A DNA stretch of 64,000 nt. Origin: Paraburkholderia sp. BCC1885. GTDB lineage: Bacteria > Pseudomonadota > Gammaproteobacteria > Burkholderiales > Burkholderiaceae. The notes below the pieces were generated by a model that had not been told where the DNA came from, did not search any database, and saw only the letters and a program-made list of their open reading frames with translations. Positions within the stretch are counted from its first letter, which is position 1. Every line of letters starts with the position of its first letter. The position numbers and the translations under genes are program-made. The stretch covers positions 1-64,000 of the forward strand of contig NZ_CAAJGM010000144.1 in the NCBI RefSeq assembly GCF_900996235.1. The letters are read 5' to 3'. Positions 1 through 7,717 of this stretch are shown here, piece by piece.

Positions 1-1
1 T

Positions 2-38
2 AGATCGTGTCCACGATCGCCGATCGTGGACACGATCT
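2..38. repeat. Perfect nested palindrome
   Basis: Two 17-base arms (2-18 and 22-38) are exact reverse complements separated by GCC. Each arm contains GATCGTG-NN-CACGATC, which is itself a palindrome. The site is therefore a pair of 16-bp operator-like palindromes as well as a long hairpin. It is 105 bp outside the left end of the IS66 element, so it is not that element's terminal repeat. It could be a regulator-binding site, an end of another mobile element, or a hairpin terminator without a U-tract. Confidence 0.8.
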
Positions 39-142
39 CCCTTGATCTACACGGACTCCAACACGCCATCACCATCATGCCTTGCTCGCGCGCGCGTGAG
101 GACACGGCCCAGCCGAGCCGCTTACAAACAGAACTGGTTTCC

Positions 143-150
143 TGTCAGAC
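143..150. repeat. Target site duplication, left copy
   Basis: TGTCAGAC immediately precedes the left GTAAGCG end of the IS66-family element. The same eight bases follow the right end at 3327-3334. Confidence 0.92.
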
Positions 151-185
151 GTAAGCGCGGCGACAGCACCGTATTGACGTAACCG

Positions 186-782
186 CTATTTACCGCCCCA
201 TCGATTCCAGGCCATGCGCAGCAAAGCGGCGTTGGCTGCATGTCGATCAAACTGCTCCGGGTCGAACCCGTCGCCGATCCAAGTTCTCAGGTGCTGTGCT
301 TCTTCGCTGTCCGGCTCGTCGCGTAGCGTAGTCAAGAAGTTCTCATAACCCCATGGACCACCGACGTCTTCCGGCGGACAGGCTCGCGCGCCAGCCGAGA
401 TGTAGGCAATTCCCTGCGGCTCGCCGTCAATGAGCGCCATCGTTTCCACGACGATGTCGTGCTTCCAGCCATCACCGAAGTCATACTCGTAGACGAAGCG
501 CAGACCTGGATAGGCGAGCTTTTGTAACTTGGTTTTGCAGTCGTCGAAGGTGACCTCTGGATCCATCGAGTCGAGCACGTCGTCAACATCGAACATGGCG
601 TAACGGCGATGTTCAATATCGTACTCGTGCAAGTGCGAGCTAGACCATCCGAACGCCGCCTGCAGAATATGATGAAGCTTGCGTAAGGTGGTGGCGCCTT
701 CGACCTGGATTCGACGCCAGACAGGCGGGTTGACGTCGCGAATTTGCGCGTGGAGTGTGTAAAGCGTGAAGGATTTGGCCAT
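186..782 (-). CDS. pRiA4b ORF-3 family protein (IS66 passenger)
   Basis: This 198-residue protein matches the plasmid pRiA4b ORF-3 family (PF07929). It opens with the typical LYTLHAQIRDVNPPVWRRIQ segment and contains the family hallmarks SSSHLHEY and YEYDFGDGW, with a cysteine-bearing CPPEDVGGPWGYE stretch near residues 134-147. Proteins of this family have no settled biochemical function. The gene is inside the IS66 inverted repeats, downstream of and co-directional with tnpC (38 bp gap), so it moves with the element and is probably co-transcribed with it. Known IS66 transposition needs only tnpABC, so this is best viewed as a passenger or accessory gene; a role in regulation or host interaction is only possible. 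Confidence 0.85.
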   Translation of the reverse strand: MAKSFTLYTLHAQIRDVNPPVWRRIQVEGATTLRKLHHILQAAFGWSSSHLHEYDIEHRRYAMFDVDDVLDSMDPEVTFDDCKTKLQKLAYPGLRFVYEYDFGDGWKHDIVVETMALIDGEPQGIAYISAGARACPPEDVGGPWGYENFLTTLRDEPDSEEAQHLRTWIGDGFDPEQFDRHAANAALLRMAWNRWGGK

Positions 783-820
783 GGGGGAGAGCGGGTTGCC
801 AGCATGGACGCTATTATCGC

Positions 821-2410
821 CTAGGCTGCTGAGAACACCTTGATGTTCCAGGGCAGCAACTCGCTGATCCGGTTGATGGGATGCTCGGCGATGTGGGTCA
901 GCACATGCCGCAGATAGGCCTCGGGCTCAATGCCGCAAAGTTTGGCGGTGCCGATCAGCGAGTACATGGCGGCAGCACGTTCACCACCGCTGTCTGCGCC
1001 CATAAAGAGGAAGTTTTTGCGGCCCAAACTGACCACGCGCAGCGCATTTTCCACGAGGTTATTGTCGATCTCCGCCACCCCGTCATCGCAGTAGTAGATC
1101 AACGCCTGCCATTGATTGAGGAAGTAGTTGATCGCCTTGGTGGTGTCGGACTGTGACGATAGCGTTAGCAATCGCTCCCGCAACCAGATCTCAAAGCTAT
1201 CGAGTAATGGCCGGGCGCGCTCTTGGCGAACACGCCGGCGCTCGGCCGGTAGCTTGCCGCGTATTTCTGCCTCAATGGCATAGAGTTCGCCGATACGGCG
1301 TAGCGCCTCGGTGGTGGTCGCCGTTGCGCGATGCTGGTGCAACTCGCTAATCTTGCGACGAGCGTGTGCCATACATGCTGCCTCGCGAACACGGCCATCA
1401 GCAAAGAGCGCGTTGAAGCCGGCATAAGCGTCTGCTTGAAGTACGCCGCTGAAGTCGGCCAGATGAGACTGAGGATGTTGTCCCTGCCGATTGGGCGTAT
1501 AGGCAAACCAGACAGCGGGCGGATCCGCCGATCCCGAGTTGCGGTCGTCGCGCACATAGGCCCACAGTCGTGCCGTTTTGGTTTGACCATTGCCTGGCGC
1601 CAAGACCGAGACCGGCGTGTCGTCGGCATGAATCTTACCCGGTGCGAGCACGTAGCGGCGCAGCTGATCCACCAGCGGTTCGACCAGTGCGCTGCAGGCG
1701 CCGACCCAGCGCGCCATGGTGGAGCGGTCCAACTCGACACCCTGGCGAGCATAGATCACTGACTGGCGATACAGCGGTTGATGGTCGGCGAACTTCGCAA
1801 CCAGAATGCGTGCGAGTACACCCGGGCTGGCAATTCCACGCTCGATTGGGCGGCTCGGCGCCGGCGCCTGTACGATGCAGTCGCACCGCGCGCACGCTTT
1901 CTTGCGGCGAATGGTCCGGATCACCTTGAACGCCGCGTTGATGATGTCCAGTTGCTCGCAGACATCCTCGCCCAGCGGCTTGAGTTGGCCGCCGCACGCG
2001 GGACAGTCGTGCTCGATCGGTTCAAGAATGCAGTCTTCGCGCGGCAGGTCCTGCGGCAAGGGGTGGCGCACCGATTTCTGCCGCGTCGCCGCGTCCGCGT
2101 CATCGGATACGGCGGCGTCGGCTACACCTTCCTCGGCCATCAGGTCTTCCAGTCGGGTTTCGAGACGCTCGATCTGCCGATCGAGTTTCTCGGACTTGCG
2201 ACCGAACTGCATGCGCTTGAGCTTGGCAATCTGCAGTTTGAGTTGCTCGATCTCCAGCGTGCGAATGCTCAAGGCCTGTTCGAGCGTCGAGATCGTATCG
2301 CGCAGCTGCTGCTCCACCCCATCACGCGCGGCTAATTCCGCCTCGCGCGCACTCAGCAAAGCCTTCAAGGCTTCGATGTCATCGGGTAGCGGGTTGGCAG
2401 GGATCGGCAT
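821..2410 (-). CDS. tnpC: IS66 family transposase TnpC
   Basis: This 529-residue DDE transposase catalyses cut and joining of the element ends. The N-terminal 100 residues form a leucine-zipper-like coiled coil. Next come a zinc-finger segment with CPACGG and CARCDC, and the catalytic core: aspartates in HADDTPV and LQADAYAGF and the glutamate in NNLVENALR. The C-terminal tail ends near LLPWNI, as in other IS66 members. Length and order agree with a full IS66 TnpC. It is the third gene of the tnpA-tnpB-tnpC set, 29 bp after tnpB, and there is no frameshift. Confidence 0.95.
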   Translation of the reverse strand: MPIPANPLPDDIEALKALLSAREAELAARDGVEQQLRDTISTLEQALSIRTLEIEQLKLQIAKLKRMQFGRKSEKLDRQIERLETRLEDLMAEEGVADAAVSDDADAATRQKSVRHPLPQDLPREDCILEPIEHDCPACGGQLKPLGEDVCEQLDIINAAFKVIRTIRRKKACARCDCIVQAPAPSRPIERGIASPGVLARILVAKFADHQPLYRQSVIYARQGVELDRSTMARWVGACSALVEPLVDQLRRYVLAPGKIHADDTPVSVLAPGNGQTKTARLWAYVRDDRNSGSADPPAVWFAYTPNRQGQHPQSHLADFSGVLQADAYAGFNALFADGRVREAACMAHARRKISELHQHRATATTTEALRRIGELYAIEAEIRGKLPAERRRVRQERARPLLDSFEIWLRERLLTLSSQSDTTKAINYFLNQWQALIYYCDDGVAEIDNNLVENALRVVSLGRKNFLFMGADSGGERAAAMYSLIGTAKLCGIEPEAYLRHVLTHIAEHPINRISELLPWNIKVFSAA

Positions 2411-2439
2411 AGGCGCAGTTTACGCACATGCCCTCGCGT

Positions 2440-2787
2440 TTACAACACCGACAACGGCGGCCAGGTCCGCTCGGGTTGTTTCCAGTTGATGCCCTCAAGC
2501 AGCATCGACAGTTGGGCGGGTGTGAGGTGCACCTTGCCATCTTCGGCCTGGGGCCAGACGAAGCGGCCACGCTCGAGACGCTTCGAGAGCAGGCATAGCC
2601 CATCGCTGGTGGCCCACAGCAGTTTGATGACATTGCCGCGTTTGCCTCGGAACACAAAGACATGGCCGCAGAACGGATTGGCCTTGAGCGCGTCTTCGAC
2701 CTTGCCCGCCAGGCCTTGGAAACCGTTGCGCATGTCGGTGACCCCGGCTGCAAGCCAGATTTGCGTACCCGCCGGCAGACCGATCAT
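2440..2787 (-). CDS. tnpB: IS66 family accessory protein TnpB
   Basis: This 115-residue protein matches the IS66 Orf2-like family (PF05717), with the signature [27 protein letters not shown] and W...[13 protein letters not shown]. TnpB is needed together with TnpA and TnpC for IS66 transposition, but its activity is not defined. Its ATG overlaps the tnpA stop codon by four bases (ATGA), indicating translational coupling. Length is normal for the family. Confidence 0.94.
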   Translation of the reverse strand: MIGLPAGTQIWLAAGVTDMRNGFQGLAGKVEDALKANPFCGHVFVFRGKRGNVIKLLWATSDGLCLLSKRLERGRFVWPQAEDGKVHLTPAQLSMLLEGINWKQPERTWPPLSVL

Positions 2788-3257
2788 TGGGTTTCTTGCG
2801 GCGAGCGCGACAGCTCGCGAATCAGCAGTCGAAGCACGCTTGGCGAGACCTCACCCCGGATACGCAAACGCGCGTGGTCGAAGTCGATCTCGCAAATGCC
2901 ATCCTCCGCTGTCGTGTTCGACAGCTCAGTCTTGGTTGGCAACGATGTAGAAGCCTCTACCGGCAATTCGTCCACGATCGAAACCGGCAACAAGACTGGA
3001 GCCATCGCCGGCGGCAACTTCGCAGACGCTTCCGGTTTCGTTGGCAAACCAAAAGCGCCTGCCTGATATTGATGCCGCCACTTAAACAGCAAATTTGCGT
3101 TCACGTCGTTCTGTCGGGCAATCAATGCAACCGACGCACCCGGCTCAAACGACAGTTCCGCCAACTGCCGCTTGAACTCAATCGGAAAGTTCGGCCGTTT
3201 GTACCGACCGCCGTTGCCACGCCCACTCAAAACGTCGTCCATCTTTATGTCCACCAT
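2784..3257 (-). CDS. tnpA: IS66 family accessory protein TnpA
   Basis: This 157-residue protein has an N-terminal helix-turn-helix of the HTH_Tnp_1/IS3 type ([26 protein letters not shown], then [15 protein letters not shown]), as found in IS66 Orf1 proteins. The remainder is low-similarity linker. It is the first gene of the transposition operon, starts 41 bp inside the right inverted repeat, and its stop overlaps the tnpB start. The start shown is the most upstream; an in-frame ATG five codons later (MDDVL) is an alternative. Confidence 0.9.
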   Translation of the reverse strand: MVDIKMDDVLSGRGNGGRYKRPNFPIEFKRQLAELSFEPGASVALIARQNDVNANLLFKWRHQYQAGAFGLPTKPEASAKLPPAMAPVLLPVSIVDELPVEASTSLPTKTELSNTTAEDGICEIDFDHARLRIRGEVSPSVLRLLIRELSRSPQETQ

Positions 3258-3326
3258 TCAATTTGGTGCACATGAAAATAGCTAAATCCGGCCGCGACGT
3301 ACAGACGGCCCTACCGACTCGCTTAC

Positions 3327-3334
3327 TGTCAGAC
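3327..3334. repeat. Target site duplication, right copy
   Basis: TGTCAGAC follows the right end of the IS66-family element and matches 143-150 exactly. Removing the element and one copy restores the pre-insertion sequence. Confidence 0.92.
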
Positions 3335-3745
3335 CACCCGACCGTCCAGAGCACCTTCCCGCGCACGCGGTGTAGGCGGTATGGTGCAGCCAGAGGCCGC
3401 GTTTGGCCGATGAACGCCGACCCGGACGCACTTCGGATGCCGCCACAAGGTTATTCCGATTGGGGCCACGTCGATTATTTGCTGAACCGTAGACGGCCAC
3501 TTGCATTATCGCCATGGCGTCCATCGCGATGATCACCGTCCCGTGGATCTGGTTTAGGTCACCAGTACACAACGGCATGCCATCTTGCGAAAGCGACATT
3601 GCGGAAGAGGATGTGGAAACCGGGAGCGCACCCGGGTTGATGCCGTCCCGTTCGATTCTCTGGGCCTGCGCGACGATCTCGGTCGCGGGGGCTTTTTCCC
3701 TGTCGGGATGGTCTGGATGCGCTGATCTTCGCCGGCCGCGTGTGA
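3335..3745. other. No supported gene
   Basis: Between the IS66 element and the end of the flavoprotein gene there is 411 bp with only overlapping short open frames that resemble nothing known to me. GC content stays high, so chance open frames are expected. It may be residual sequence of whatever locus the IS66 element interrupted. Confidence 0.5.
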
Positions 3746-6016
3746 CTATCCCCCATCGGGTCCAAGCAGATACACCGGGCCCCTTGATACGCCAGTTGCA
3801 GTCGCCATCTCTTCAGCAGTGAAGTGACAGAACGCCAGTTGCCTTGGTAGTCGGTCAACGAGTTGCCGGACAATGATCTGCAAGTGTCCGTAAAACTCTG
3901 ACGCTGTGTCGCCAAGGTGTTGTCTCGCCATCAGCTCACAGACGAGCAGGTACTGGACGTATACGCTTTCGGACGCACCGCCCAACGCGTTATCTATATG
4001 GGAGTAGCGCTTTCCATCACTAATATACTCCAGCGCTCTGGTCGCGAATGTTCTCCTCCCCTCAACAGTTGCTTCGTTGTCCGCACGCCGTAGGCAAATC
4101 TTCGCGCGCTGGAGAAAATAACAGCATCCCAAAAACGGATTATTTGCCGTTGCGTTCCCTACACGAAAGGCAATTTTCTCGAGAACATCCTCCGCGCGGT
4201 CGAGGTCGGTATTGCGTTTTTTAGCTATCATCCGGCATGCACTGCAGATCGTCGCCTGGCACACTTGCGGTGAGCCTTCACCGAAACAATCTCCCGCAAT
4301 TTCGATCTCCCCCGCATGTTCGTCCAGATGTCCATTTAATTGGTGTTCCAAGCCGGTTCGCAGTTCACGCTCGTTATCTACCTGTGTTCCGTGCAGTGAA
4401 CGCTTCGCATGTATGTATATGAGGTTTCCCTCCCTCAATCGGCCAACACATGCCAGGTACATACCGGACCAGTAGCGAACATGCATCAGATGAGGATCAT
4501 CATTGACGCCAAGGTTATCCGCGTCACGCGATATCTGAGCGATATCGTAAGCCTGCAACAGGCGTTCCATGCGAAAATAGGTGCTCGGCACGTCGTAGGC
4601 AAAGTGGATCTGTCTCGCGATCTCGCCTACAGTGCTTTCGTCGTACTTGCCATGAGTCGGGTAGTGTCGGCGACGTTCGTAGTCTGGATATTTGAAGCGT
4701 GTCCATGCAGACAGGTTGAGGTCGGGGGTCAGCGGATAAGCGGAAACTTTTGGAGCTTGAATTCCCGGCGCTGCGTGAACGAAATCATGAAAGATTTTAA
4801 AATTGGTGAACGGGTTAAAATTGTCTTTCAGATCTGGCCCGAAACGCTGAAACCGAAAACGTGCGACGAACGGTTCCTGGTTTCCTATCTTGACAGTTCC
4901 GTCCGGTAGACTTTGGGCCGGGACATTCGAGAGCAGGTGTATGCGCTTCCCTCCAAAATAGCTCTCGTCAGCCACGGCCGCAAGCAACGCGAGAAACCGG
5001 TTCAGAATTGAAGATTCACGTTTGAAAACATACAGGTCCTTTGTGTGAAACCATATTTCAGTGTCGGACCGGAGCTTCTGGGCTGTCTCGCGCATTAAAG
5101 CTTTGTTTCTGAGCATGAGCGGCACGACCAGCCTTCTGTACTGCGCAAGAAGATCAATGTCCCCGTCATTCCAGGCCTGCCTGTCGATCTCCAGCAGTAG
5201 GACCCGGATGTTCTCCGTCTCCGGACCACTCAGATGACGAAGCACGAAATCGTGCAGACCTTCATGTGTCATGTGAACGAACGCCGACAGAATGAGGTCG
5301 GCCAGACCACCATCGCCGTTTCCCGATATGAATATCCGATGACTACGGTCCGACGCTCGTACCGGGCCAAGTATTGGAAACGGGTCCCAGTACGACGTGG
5401 CCTGTCGGGCCTCGGTTCCGATCTCATAGCCGAATCCAACGCATAGCAGCACCACATCGTACGGCTTTTGCCTTTGGGGAATTTCGCCGTCGATTTCCAC
5501 CGCATATCCCGCCGCGAGGGGACAAATTTTTGTTACGGTGCAATCCAGGCGGGTCTCGAGTTCGAACTTACGGCACGCTCGAAATCCCTCCTTGAGAGCA
5601 ACAGCGACGGAATCGGCTGGACCAGCCGTCCATGTCATGATGGGAAGATTGGCATCTCGCTCAGTCGACCCGGGACGTGGCCAGTCGTACAAACGTGGGT
5701 GAAGATAGCGATCACGGCACCCGCTCTGCAGGTGCAGAAGATCTGGCTTGCGCTCATACAGGTGTATGGCTTCGAGTGCATTGCCTGATCTTGCGAATGC
5801 CGCAGCTGCCGTCATCCCGCCCGCACCGCCGCCAATAACAGCAACTCGGCCCCGCGGGGATAAAAGCTCCTTGCAATTCGAGAGAACTGCGTCAACGAGG
5901 TTGAGTGCGCGCACCTGTTGCGAGTACAGGGTGACCCGCTTGTCAAAGCATCCGAGCAAAAACACCGCCCCCGTGCCCGGCACACGTGATTCCCGCAAGA
6001 TGTCTGATGTCGTCAT
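3746..6016 (-). CDS. FAD/NAD(P)-binding protein with helical-repeat C-terminus
   Basis: This is a 756-residue protein. A dinucleotide-binding Rossmann motif VAVIGGGAGGMTAAAAF (residues ~58-74) and a second nucleotide-site-like strand IFISGNGDGGLADL (~235) mark the first ~430 residues as a flavin-dependent oxidoreductase-type fold. The remaining ~300 residues are alpha-helical with a repeat-like character (for example YDIAQISRDAD, ERLLQAYDIA, AIICSACR-like helices), suggesting a TPR-type solenoid for partner binding. No substrate can be named. It lies 87 bp downstream of, and co-directional with, a HEPN-domain gene. A sensor or enzyme fused to a helical scaffold beside a HEPN RNase candidate is reminiscent of defence modules, but that is inference. 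Base composition is lower in GC than that of the conjugation genes, consistent with horizontal acquisition. Confidence 0.7.
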   Translation of the reverse strand: MTTSDILRESRVPGTGAVFLLGCFDKRVTLYSQQVRALNLVDAVLSNCKELLSPRGRVAVIGGGAGGMTAAAAFARSGNALEAIHLYERKPDLLHLQSGCRDRYLHPRLYDWPRPGSTERDANLPIMTWTAGPADSVAVALKEGFRACRKFELETRLDCTVTKICPLAAGYAVEIDGEIPQRQKPYDVVLLCVGFGYEIGTEARQATSYWDPFPILGPVRASDRSHRIFISGNGDGGLADLILSAFVHMTHEGLHDFVLRHLSGPETENIRVLLLEIDRQAWNDGDIDLLAQYRRLVVPLMLRNKALMRETAQKLRSDTEIWFHTKDLYVFKRESSILNRFLALLAAVADESYFGGKRIHLLSNVPAQSLPDGTVKIGNQEPFVARFRFQRFGPDLKDNFNPFTNFKIFHDFVHAAPGIQAPKVSAYPLTPDLNLSAWTRFKYPDYERRRHYPTHGKYDESTVGEIARQIHFAYDVPSTYFRMERLLQAYDIAQISRDADNLGVNDDPHLMHVRYWSGMYLACVGRLREGNLIYIHAKRSLHGTQVDNERELRTGLEHQLNGHLDEHAGEIEIAGDCFGEGSPQVCQATICSACRMIAKKRNTDLDRAEDVLEKIAFRVGNATANNPFLGCCYFLQRAKICLRRADNEATVEGRRTFATRALEYISDGKRYSHIDNALGGASESVYVQYLLVCELMARQHLGDTASEFYGHLQIIVRQLVDRLPRQLAFCHFTAEEMATATGVSRGPVYLLGPDGG

Positions 6017-6103
6017 CCTGTCCCCCTACCATTGACTCTTCGGGTGCGCATACCTCGACTTTCATAATATTAGGACACGATAGCATGCACGATATGGGTT
6101 TTC

Positions 6104-6736
6104 CTACGTGAATTGTCGAGGTTCGATCCGGCCTTTTGCAACGACCGTTAATCCAAGCGACCACAGCATAGGCACGACAACCTTCTCGTAGACCGCGACC
6201 GCGACCTCGATCGCATGTTTCGCGGCTTCCGAATCGCATGAACTACCCTTGTGGATGATATCGTTCCTAAGGTCTTGTACGCCCTTGCTCTCGTCTATGA
6301 GCGCAGCCTGCATGCCATCGCGCGTTACTTTTGCCAGATCAAGGTCGGCTAATTCCTGGAACAACCGCGACAACAGCTTTCGGTAGCGGTCAAATCCCGG
6401 CTGCTTGACCGCATGCTCCACGATAACGTCAGCGAGCCCTGCACTGAGCACGAGTCCGTATACGATCGGTTGCAAAAGGGTTGCCTTCAGAAACAGTTCG
6501 ATCGCGGTTGCGCAGAATACGACTGTCGCCGATGAATGCCCATTCGCGTGGAGCCGCTTTACTTCCTGAAGGATTTCCACCGCAGGACGCATCACCGTAG
6601 GGTTGCCCAGGTAAAACGACCGCAGGCGTTCCCCAGTGAACTCGCTCACCGCCTGCTCTTTGTGCTCAGGGTAGAGTTCGTCACTGATACGCTCGTACAT
6701 TTGGTCAAATGCAGCGTCTTGCGGGTCGTAACTCAT
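6104..6736 (-). CDS. HEPN-domain protein
   Basis: This 210-residue, mostly helical protein carries the HEPN signature R-N-x3-H (LRNDIIHKG, around residues 154-163), the active-site motif of HEPN ribonucleases. An earlier helix, ATAIELFLKATLL (~77-88), fits the conserved first part of HEPN domains. HEPN proteins are commonly RNases of toxin-antitoxin, abortive-infection and CRISPR systems. ATG at 6736 is chosen over the in-frame GTG directly before it because GGAG lies 8 bases upstream of the ATG. It is the promoter-proximal gene of a two-gene unit with the downstream flavoprotein. Target and biological role are not known; a defence role is inferred. Confidence 0.7.
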   Translation of the reverse strand: MSYDPQDAAFDQMYERISDELYPEHKEQAVSEFTGERLRSFYLGNPTVMRPAVEILQEVKRLHANGHSSATVVFCATAIELFLKATLLQPIVYGLVLSAGLADVIVEHAVKQPGFDRYRKLLSRLFQELADLDLAKVTRDGMQAALIDESKGVQDLRNDIIHKGSSCDSEAAKHAIEVAVAVYEKVVVPMLWSLGLTVVAKGRIEPRQFT

Positions 6737-6752
6737 CACTTTTTCTCCACCC

Positions 6753-7047
6753 CTATGCCTGAATCAAAAACTGTTCTCGCGGTTGTCCTTTGATGCAGCT
6801 TGGCGCACGGCCCCGACCGCTCCATGCCACACCGAAAAAGGGGTCGCGATACCTCAGTGCCGGAACGCCCGGTTTCGGCCCATGCTTACCTTTGGGCTGA
6901 GAAAACACCTGCTCCTGCGTCAATGGAATACTCGCTGACAATCGCACGAACTTTCTCGATCGCGGCAGCGACTTCCTGATCTCGCGCCTCGTTGAGTCGC
7001 TTTCGCAACGCCTCGCGCTGCTCCAGAAGTTGACGGTACCTTGCCAC
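6753..7047 (-). pseudogene. H-NS family protein, frameshifted
   Basis: Reading from a GTG at 7047 (GGAG seven bases upstream) gives an H-NS-type N-terminal coiled-coil oligomerisation domain (ARYRQLLEQREALRKRLNEA) up to SEYS. The frame then runs into a stop. The next frame resumes LTQEQVFS and a C-terminal DNA-binding domain YRDPFFGVAWSGRGRAP ending FLIQA. Four bases (TCCA) stand where three are expected between the Tyr codon and LTQEQVF, so one inserted base near 6938 explains the break. The DNA-binding loop also departs from the usual PKTGKTWSGRGR form. An intact relative is at 12835-13149. A sequencing error is the alternative explanation. Confidence 0.75.
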
Positions 7048-7131
7048 TCAATTCTCCATAGTCATATGGATTTTTCACACACCCCGTAACGCCACTTTTC
7101 CTCTATCAATAGACGCGACGCCACGCCTCAA

Positions 7132-7526
7132 CTATTGCGCCGAAAACAATCGGCACGAAAACGCGGCCGTCGAATGAGGCTGGTCTGTCATCTGTCGGAC
7201 AGGTGCGCCACCATAATTCGAAATACATGCCCCAAGGTTGGTGACCGTCGCCGGCCGATCACCTACGTTGAGCGCCGTCATGGACACATAGCCCTTTGAA
7301 TCTTCCACACCGCCACCACCATTTTCGTGCCGGTTGATACGGATAATATGATTCCCGCCCCAGACCAAAAGCACTTGTACGCATCCCAGCCAGGCACGAA
7401 CGTCGAGATTACTGCCGCGTATGCCACGATACCGATAATCCACAGTTCATTCGGGTTGAAGGTGTAAACGTGATCATGATCTACGAAGTCACCGACTGTC
7501 GTATGCTCTGAGCGGTCGCATGGCAT
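7132..7526 (-). pseudogene. Possible broken membrane protein gene
   Basis: Two overlapping frames together look like one damaged protein. The upstream frame (to 7278) has two hydrophobic segments, WIIGIVAYAAVISTFV and SGAGIILSVS. The downstream frame (to 7132) continues with a beta-rich tail, VSMTALNVGDRPATVTNLG, of the kind seen in small hypothetical membrane proteins with an extracytoplasmic beta domain. A frameshift between about 7290 and 7330 would join them. I cannot name the family, and chance open frames are not excluded. Confidence 0.35.
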
Positions 7527-7669
7527 AACGAAGCGCCTGGACTTCGTTGTGCATCAATCCGAGCCTGACCTGGTGCGCGACAATTGGGAAGTCCGCTCGT
7601 GTTGCCTCAAGAAGGAATGTTACCCGACCGATTGTTGTCGTTTTGCCTTTTTTCTTCCTTTTATGGTTT

Positions 7670-7690
7670 GCCGGGCGCGAAGCGCCCGGC
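7670..7690. other. Perfect GC-rich hairpin
   Basis: GCCGGGCGC and GCGCCCGGC pair perfectly around a GAA loop, 28 bp beyond the transposase stop codon. On the minus strand the hairpin is followed by A-rich rather than T-rich sequence, so it is not a canonical intrinsic terminator for the transposase. It may still stall transcription or mark the element's sub-terminal region. Confidence 0.6.
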
Positions 7691-7717
7691 CTCTCTCGCT
7701 TCCAGCTTTTCCGCAAC

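Larger units (their letters stand above)
151..3326 (-). mobile_element. Complete IS66-family element with passenger gene
   Basis: The ends begin GTAAGCG, the classic IS66-family terminus. An imperfect inverted repeat of about 29 bp (roughly two thirds identical) is seen at 151-179 and, inverted, at 3298-3326. The element is flanked by an exact 8-bp direct repeat, TGTCAGAC, at 143-150 and 3327-3334, the duplication size expected for IS66. Inside are tnpA, tnpB and tnpC in the usual order on the minus strand, and downstream of tnpC a fourth gene for a pRiA4b ORF-3-type protein. Total length is 3176 bp. Intact ends, target duplication and reading frames suggest a recent, possibly still mobile insertion. 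Confidence 0.93.

Noticed and set aside
7670..7690. Intrinsic terminator for the integrase-core transposase
   Set aside because: The hairpin is perfect but no T-run follows it on the minus strand, so it is recorded only as a hairpin.
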